The notes beneath the pieces were generated by a model that worked only from the letters and a program-made list of their open reading frames with translations, made no database searches and had not been told where the DNA came from. A DNA stretch of 14,884 nt from Croceibacterium_A sp039920345. GTDB lineage: Bacteria > Pseudomonadota > Alphaproteobacteria > Sphingomonadales > Sphingomonadaceae. The translations under genes were made by a program, and so were the position numbers. The stretch's first letter is position 1. Each line of letters begins with the position of its first letter. The DNA lies in NCBI GenBank assembly GCA_039920345.1, contig JBDSDZ010000021.1, forward strand, positions 1-14,884, written 5' to 3'. Below are positions 13,944-14,884 of the stretch, piece after piece.

Positions 13944-14666
13944 TCAGGCTTCCTTTTGTACGATCGTCTGCACCCCTTCGCCCGCAAGCACGCGCGCGAG
14001 GTTGCCCTTCTCCCGAATGGAGAAGACCACGATCGGGATCCCGTTGTCGCGGCACAAAGCCACGGCGGAGGCATCCATTACTCTGAGATTGTCTGCCAGC
14101 ACCCGGTCGTAACTGACAGTATCGAAACGCTTTGCGTTGGGATTTGTCTTCGGGTCGTCGTCATAGACGCCGTCCACGCTGGTGCCCTTGAGCAGCGCAT
14201 CGCAATTCATTTCCGCCGCTCGCAGCGCGGCGCCGCTGTCGGTGGTGAAGAACGGGCTGCCGACACCGGCGGCGAAGATCACCACCCGGTCCTTGGCCAG
14301 GTGGCGTTCGGCGCGGCGGCGGATGACCGGCTCGCACACCTGGTCCATCTGGATCGCCGACTGCACGCGCGTGTGGACGCCAATCTGTTCGAGCGCGTTC
14401 TGCATTGCCAGCGCGTTCATCACGGTGGCCAGCATGCCCATGTAATCGGCCTGCGCCCGGTCCATCCCCTGCGCCGCGCCGGCCATCCCGCGAAAGATGT
14501 TGCCGCCGCCGATGACCAGGCAGATTTCGAGGCCCGAATCCTTGGCCGCCTTCACTTCTTTGGCCAGTTCGGCCACGAAGGCGGGATCGATCCCGAACTG
14601 CTGATCCCCCATCAGCACTTCGCCCGAAAGCTTGAGCAACACGCGTTTGACGGCAGGCATGGGCAT
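13944..14666 (-). CDS. pyrH: UMP kinase
   Basis: PyrH phosphorylates UMP to UDP with ATP, feeding RNA, DNA and UDP-sugar synthesis; bacterial members are hexamers regulated by GTP and UTP. The product is 240 residues from the chosen ATG. Motifs are LLKLSGE (K12, S14, G15), GGGNIFRG (53-60), ADYMGMLATVMNA (73-85) and FFTTDSGAALRA. The start is not certain: a TTG three codons earlier and an ATG two codons later are both in frame. GGAGAG lies 11 nt before the chosen ATG, a rather long gap, and nearer to the TTG. A sigma-70-like promoter and the tsf terminator sit just upstream. Confidence 0.97.
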   Translation of the reverse strand: MPMPAVKRVLLKLSGEVLMGDQQFGIDPAFVAELAKEVKAAKDSGLEICLVIGGGNIFRGMAGAAQGMDRAQADYMGMLATVMNALAMQNALEQIGVHTRVQSAIQMDQVCEPVIRRRAERHLAKDRVVIFAAGVGSPFFTTDSGAALRAAEMNCDALLKGTSVDGVYDDDPKTNPNAKRFDTVSYDRVLADNLRVMDASAVALCRDNGIPIVVFSIREKGNLARVLAGEGVQTIVQKEA

Positions 14667-14702
14667 GGGGTGCAAATCTCTCCAAGGGGCGGATTTGCGG
14701 CC

Positions 14703-14730
14703 CTTATAGAGCGCAAGGGGGCGGTGCCAA
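14703..14730 (-). promoter_or_regulatory. Sigma-70-like promoter for pyrH and the downstream gene run
   Basis: On the minus strand TTGGCA (14725-14730) is followed after 16 bp by TATAAG (14703-14708), each one base from consensus. Transcription would start about 30 nt before the pyrH ATG. It lies directly after the tsf terminator, so pyrH can be made apart from tsf. Confidence 0.65.
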
Positions 14731-14760
14731 GGGCGGGATTGCGTCCTTGTGGCTCATACG

Positions 14761-14792
14761 AAAAAGGCCGCCGAACCCAAGTCCGACGGCCT
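14761..14792 (-). terminator. Rho-independent terminator after tsf
   Basis: On the minus strand AGGCCGTCGGA pairs with TTCGGCGGCCT over 11 bp, including two G-T pairs, around a 6-nt loop, and the stem runs straight into TTTTT (14761-14765). It begins 24 bp after the tsf stop. Confidence 0.88.
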
Positions 14793-14816
14793 CCTTCAAA
14801 TCGATGATCGCGAGGA

Positions 14817-14884
14817 TTAGCCGGCGACGGCGGCGGCCACTTCGGCGGCGAAGTCGCTTTCTTCCTTCTCGATGCCTTCGCCGA
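14817..14884 (-). CDS. tsf: Elongation factor Ts, C-terminal fragment at window edge
   Basis: Only the last 22 codons are in view. They encode GEGIEKEESDFAAEVAAAV and then Ala-Gly-stop, which resembles the C-terminus of alphaproteobacterial EF-Ts. EF-Ts is the nucleotide exchange factor for EF-Tu. The position next to pyrH and frr on the same strand supports the call (rpsB-tsf-pyrH-frr order). The gene is cut by the window edge, not broken. Confidence 0.88.
   Translation of the reverse strand, partial: GEGIEKEESDFAAEVAAAVAG

Noticed and set aside
14667..14675. TTG start for pyrH three codons upstream.
   Set aside because: It is possible given the GGAGAG position, but an ATG follows at once and gives the normal family length; kept only as an alternative.
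1..14884. CRISPR arrays, insertion sequences, prophage or toxin-antitoxin genes.
   Set aside because: I saw no regular repeat-spacer pattern, no transposase or integrase motif and no small toxin-antitoxin pair on either strand.

Overview
This window reads as ordinary core chromosome of a GC-rich alphaproteobacterium, most likely of the order Sphingomonadales (the Sphingomonas / Novosphingobium / Erythrobacter group). That placement is inferred from gene order, from protein character, and from a bam-skp-fabZ cluster that carries no lpx genes; no database search was possible. I found no mobile element, CRISPR array, phage gene or clear sign of recent gene transfer, and no evidence for a wholly new system.

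Region 1 (1-2566, minus strand) is part of a system I cytochrome c maturation operon, ccmC-ccmD-ccmE-ccmF. The last three genes are joined by 4-bp stop/start overlaps, and ccmF runs off the left edge. CcmC loads haem onto the chaperone CcmE, and CcmF takes it off and attaches it to apocytochrome c in the periplasm. Upstream on the same strand lie a Leu/Phe/Val-type amino-acid dehydrogenase (2630-3694) and a tRNA-His gene (3748-3825). A GC-rich hairpin separates the dehydrogenase from ccmC.

Region 2 (3826-5056) is a small plus-strand island. It holds a prolyl-4-hydroxylase-like Fe(II)/2-oxoglutarate oxygenase, whose end overlaps by 7 bp the start of a zinc-binding GFA/CENP-V family protein. 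The pair is transcribed away from the tRNA and converges on rpmE, with a hairpin terminator between them.

Region 3 (5124-14666, minus strand) is a long run of envelope and translation genes, read right to left: pyrH, frr, uppS, cdsA, dxr, rseP, bamA, skp (ompH), fabZ, rpmE. The genes are tightly packed, with several overlaps, except for 214 bp before bamA and 120 bp before rpmE. A good sigma-70-like promoter precedes pyrH, just downstream of the tsf terminator. The products connect: DXR feeds isoprenoid precursors to UppS, the lipid-carrier synthase; CdsA makes CDP-diacylglycerol; RseP is an intramembrane protease; BamA and Skp handle outer-membrane protein assembly; FabZ serves fatty acid synthesis. 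The extreme right edge holds the last codons of tsf.

The points most worth a second look are the missing lpxD/lpxA/lpxB in the bam-fab cluster, a textbook EF-hand loop inside the Skp homologue, cysteine pairs in likely BamA surface loops, and the coupled oxygenase-GFA pair with a nested dyad in front of it.
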